NCBI GenBank assembly: GCA_023415495.1
Contig: JAEZKK010000008.1
Location: 1 to 8,330 of the forward strand
Length of the DNA: 8,330 bases
Direction: 5' to 3'
Origin: Bacteroidota bacterium
GTDB taxonomy: Bacteria; Bacteroidota; Bacteroidia; Bacteroidales; P3
In this document: positions 6,571 to 8,330 of the stretch, one piece after another
Numbering within the stretch: the first letter of the stretch is position 1
Layout: each line of letters opens with the position of its first letter
Program-made: the position numbers and the translations under genes
The notes under the pieces: model-generated
What the model saw: the letters and a program-made list of their open reading frames with translations, nothing else
Databases searched by the model: none
Told to the model about the DNA's origin: nothing

Positions 6571-6963
6571 ATGAACCAATTTCCTAAAAAAGAGAAACTA
6601 TGTAGTCAAAAAGAAATCTCTTCCCTGTTTTCTGAAGGGAAGAGATTTTTAGTTTATCCTTTCTCAGTAAGTTATAGGCTTATTCCTAATTCAATTAATC
6701 CAATAATAAAGGTATTAATAATCTCAGGAAAGAAATATCATAAGAGAGCAGTGGCTCGAAATAGGATAAAGAGATTAATTAGAGAAGCGTATAGATTAAA
6801 CAAAACAGAGATAAGTAATTTTTGTGCTGAGAACAAATACGAACTACATATTTCTATTTCATATATAGATAAAAAAACTCCAGATTTTAAGACAGTAAAT
6901 AGTAATATCAATATAATCTTAAGCAGATTAATTACTAACTTGAATAATTCAAATAATAAATGA
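6571..6963 (+). CDS. rnpA: Ribonuclease P protein component
   Basis: Protein subunit (130 residues) that binds the catalytic RNase P RNA and the pre-tRNA leader in 5' maturation of tRNAs. The family signature RNRIKRLIREAYR at residues 63-75 (the RNR motif helix) is intact. The N-terminal block (KKEKLCSQKEISSLFSEGKR, 6-25) and the strand following it (VYPFSVSYRLIP) match the usual 'L....ef..vf..Gkr' opening. A final helix with the expected 'N..I...L' spacing lies at ~105-125. The gene starts 3 nt after the hemD stop, and its TGA overlaps the yidD ATG by 4 nt (ATGA), a sign of translational coupling. rpmH is not adjacent; in this phylum rnpA normally sits with hemD and yidD instead. Confidence 0.96.
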   Translation: MNQFPKKEKLCSQKEISSLFSEGKRFLVYPFSVSYRLIPNSINPIIKVLIISGKKYHKRAVARNRIKRLIREAYRLNKTEISNFCAENKYELHISISYIDKKTPDFKTVNSNINIILSRLITNLNNSNNK

Positions 6964-7205
6964 TACTAAAGATATACTCCCTAATTAAAAAAATATTATC
7001 CTTGATTTTTATTGGGTTAATAAAGTTTTACCAAGGGGCAATATCTCCCCACACTCCTTCCTCATGCAGATATCTACCAACATGTTCAGATTATTCTATT
7101 CAAGCAATTAAGAAATACGGACCCTTTAAAGGTGGATTTCTCGCTTTAAAAAGAATACTAAGCTGCAATCCATGGGGAGGCAGTGGTTATGACCCTTTGA
7201 AATAA
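6960..7205 (+). CDS. yidD: Membrane protein insertion efficiency factor YidD
   Basis: A small (81-residue) inner-membrane-associated protein thought to help YidC-dependent insertion of membrane proteins. The diagnostic block FYQGAISPHTPSSCRYLPTCSDYS (residues 23-46) contains the conserved Cys36 and Cys42 (CRYxPTCSxY), followed by AIKKYGPFKGGFLALKRILSCNPWGGSGYDP (49-79) with Cys69. The hydrophobic/basic N-terminus (MILKIYSLIKKILSLIFIGL) is the amphipathic membrane-binding helix. Length is normal for the family. The start overlaps the rnpA stop codon, so it is probably translated by coupling. It is the last gene of the plus-strand run. Confidence 0.96.
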   Translation: MILKIYSLIKKILSLIFIGLIKFYQGAISPHTPSSCRYLPTCSDYSIQAIKKYGPFKGGFLALKRILSCNPWGGSGYDPLK

Positions 7206-7215
7206 GAACTTATTT
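7200..7215. terminator. AT-rich palindrome at the convergent yidD/ssb stops (possible weak bidirectional terminator)
   Basis: AAATAAG (7200-7206), AA, CTTATTT (7209-7215) is a perfect 7-bp inverted repeat. It contains the TAA of yidD (7203-7205) and most of the ssb stop codon on the other strand (7214-7216). The stem is AT-rich with a very small loop, so hairpin stability is doubtful. No other terminator-like structure separates the two convergent genes. Confidence 0.3.
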
Positions 7216-7642
7216 AGAAAGGCAAATCTCCTAAACTCTCAGCATCAGGATACTCTTCTAATATATTACTTAACCCTGGCTCAGAATGATTATTATTTAC
7301 ATGCTCAATATTATTTGTTCTTGTCAGAATCATAAAATTATCAGCAACAATCTCAACTACATGCTTCATTCTTCCTTCTTTGTCTTCCCATTTTCTGTAA
7401 CGCAAACGACCCTCGATATAAACCTGCACTCCTTTCTTTAGAAATTTCTCAGCAATATCAGCAAGACCTCTCCAGCATACAATATTATGCCATTCCGTTT
7501 GCTCCAACTTTTGACCTTCCTTGTTTTTGTAAGTTTCTGATGTAGCAAGCGAAAAAGTTGCCTTTTTCACACCATCAAAAATCATAATATCAGGGTCTTT
7601 CCCCAAATTACCAATTAAAATAACTTTATTAACACCTGCCAT
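7214..7642 (-). CDS. ssb: Single-stranded DNA-binding protein
   Basis: A 142-residue SSB that coats single-stranded DNA in replication, recombination and repair. Residues 1-107 form the OB fold: MAGVNKVILIGNLGKDPD (1-18, the canonical opening), FSLATSE.YKN (30-40), QTEWHNIVCWRGLADIAEKFLKKG (48-71), VYIEGRLRYRKWEDKEG (74-90) and VVEIVADNFMIL (95-106). Next is a short Asn-rich linker, then an acidic tip ending DLPF, the partner-binding C-terminus seen in SSBs. The start was placed at the ATG complementary to 7640-7642: an in-frame upstream ATG would add nine residues (MYKYLIFCV) that no SSB needs, and MAGVNKVILIGN is the normal N-terminus. The linker is short compared with E. coli SSB. It appears to have its own promoter at 7681-7688. 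Confidence 0.96.
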   Translation of the reverse strand: MAGVNKVILIGNLGKDPDIMIFDGVKKATFSLATSETYKNKEGQKLEQTEWHNIVCWRGLADIAEKFLKKGVQVYIEGRLRYRKWEDKEGRMKHVVEIVADNFMILTRTNNIEHVNNNHSEPGLSNILEEYPDAESLGDLPF

Positions 7643-7680
7643 AACACAAAATATTAAATATTTATACAACGTTGAATATG

Positions 7681-7688
7681 CAAAAATA
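7681..7688 (-). promoter_or_regulatory. Bacteroidetes-type -7 box for ssb
   Basis: On the minus strand this reads TATTTTTG, a perfect TAnnTTTG. CTTG at 7713-7710, 21 nt further upstream, is a 3-of-4 match to the -33 TTTG at the usual distance. Transcription would start near 7674 and give a leader of about 30 nt. That leader includes the upstream in-frame ATG rejected as the start. Confidence 0.55.
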
Positions 7689-7750
7689 AAGAAATGTTTT
7701 AATTAAAAGCAAGAATTTGAATTTTATTTTAGATTTTCACTCATTTAAAC

Positions 7751-8330
7751 CTAATTTAAACAAGAATAAATTGAAATAGATTCTAATACCTGTCTTTTTT
7801 CTTCATAAGAAAAATCATTTATGCTTTCAATTGATGAAAAGATAAAAACATATCCTTTCATTCCAAAATAAGTTATATACATAAACTCTGACTCTATAGA
7901 ATCAGATTGGATTAATTTCTCTATTGGATGGTCATATCGCATTCTTTGATAATATCTATTTGAACTGATAAAATAATAATAAGGGTGATTATTTTTATCC
8001 CATTTCTTTTCTGTGAATACTGTTCCTGGAGAAGATTGACTACTTGCAATAGTAAAATACGAAACAAGGGTATCTAATATATTATCTGGATACCTGCTTA
8101 AATATGAATCTAAACTATCATTCCTGATTAATAATGCAAAATAACTATTATCATTCTTTTGGGAGAAAAAGACTAATTCACTAAATCTAATCACATCTCT
8201 GTCTACATATTGCGGAAGTTTGCGTTTGTCTTCTATGTTTTTGTCAGTATACCATTTAGGTAAAGAGAACTTTATTTTCTTCCCATCCACCGTATAAGTA
8301 TGTTCAACAAAATAATCTAATTTCTTCTTC
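7751..8330 (-). CDS. Hypothetical protein, C-terminal part (5' end outside window)
   Basis: The frame is open from the window edge to the TAG at 7753-7751. The GTG at 8290 is an internal Val codon, since the frame continues upstream as KKKLDYFVEHTYTV, so the protein is partial, with about 192 residues visible. I do not recognise the family with certainty. The opening (a strand 'YTVDGKKIKFSLPKWY', then VIRFSELVFFSQKNDNSYFALLIRN), a central stretch rich in Tyr (HPYYYFISSNRYYQRMRY), a strand pair (SEFMYITYFGMKGYVFIFSS) and a final helix (SYEEKRQVLESISI) recall Mog1/PsbP/DUF1795-type single-domain folds. Those often occur in secreted or lipoproteins ending in 'F..IL.SI'. That is a fold-level guess. 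No membrane segment is visible in this part; any signal peptide would be beyond the window. It lies 108 nt upstream of ssb on the same strand and ssb has its own promoter box. Confidence 0.75.
   Translation of the reverse strand, partial: KKKLDYFVEHTYTVDGKKIKFSLPKWYTDKNIEDKRKLPQYVDRDVIRFSELVFFSQKNDNSYFALLIRNDSLDSYLSRYPDNILDTLVSYFTIASSQSSPGTVFTEKKWDKNNHPYYYFISSNRYYQRMRYDHPIEKLIQSDSIESEFMYITYFGMKGYVFIFSSIESINDFSYEEKRQVLESISIYSCLN

Noticed and set aside
7643..7669. Longer SSB start with nine extra residues (MYKYLIFCV)
   Set aside because: SSBs begin at MAGVNKVILIGN. The extension is not family-like and falls in the short leader downstream of the -7 box.
7743..7760. ATTTAAA direct/inverted repeat at the end of the minus-strand hypothetical gene as a terminator
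   Set aside because: The only stem is six A-T pairs in very AT-rich DNA, with no G+C stem or useful T-tract; chance is likely.

Overview
The window looks like ordinary chromosome of an AT-rich member of the Bacteroidota, most likely Bacteroidales. Several signs agree: a Bacteroidales-type divergent HU protein; a large C25 (gingipain-family) protease ending in a type IX secretion (T9SS) type A sorting domain; the gene order DUF4271 - hemD - rnpA - yidD; upstream boxes matching the Bacteroidetes -7 element TAnnTTTG; and no clear Shine-Dalgarno sequences at most starts.

Layout. Bases 1-293 hold the 3' end of a thioredoxin-fold gene, followed by a hairpin terminator. Bases 294-680 are non-coding and contain a short degenerate repeat array with a period of about 22 bp (about 402-500) and the HU leader. 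The HU-like gene (681-1109) is a single cistron closed by a strong intrinsic terminator. A small G+C-rich patch with competing hairpins and a palindrome (about 1180-1244) separates it from the promoter of the protease gene.

Bases 1311-7205 form a tightly packed plus-strand run: C25 protease, DUF4271 membrane protein, uroporphyrinogen-III synthase (hemD), RNase P protein (rnpA) and the membrane insertion factor YidD. Gaps are 5, 29, 3 and -4 nt, so this is probably one operon. A perfect -7 box near the end of the DUF4271 gene could also drive hemD-rnpA-yidD separately. The run meets ssb (minus strand, 7642-7214) head-on, with only 8 nt between the stop codons. Behind ssb on the same strand lies the 3' part of an unrecognised gene that runs off the window end.

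How the genes work together. hemD serves tetrapyrrole synthesis, rnpA tRNA 5' maturation, and yidD acts beside YidC in membrane protein insertion. The secreted protease is the accessory element: it has a signal peptide, propeptide, catalytic domain, Ig/CARDB-like modules, a jelly-roll-like module and a T9SS sorting domain. I see no new defence system, mobile element, CRISPR array or tRNA/rRNA gene. The items most worth a second look are the two small non-coding structured elements, the histone-like basic tail on HemD, and the protease sitting at the head of a housekeeping operon.
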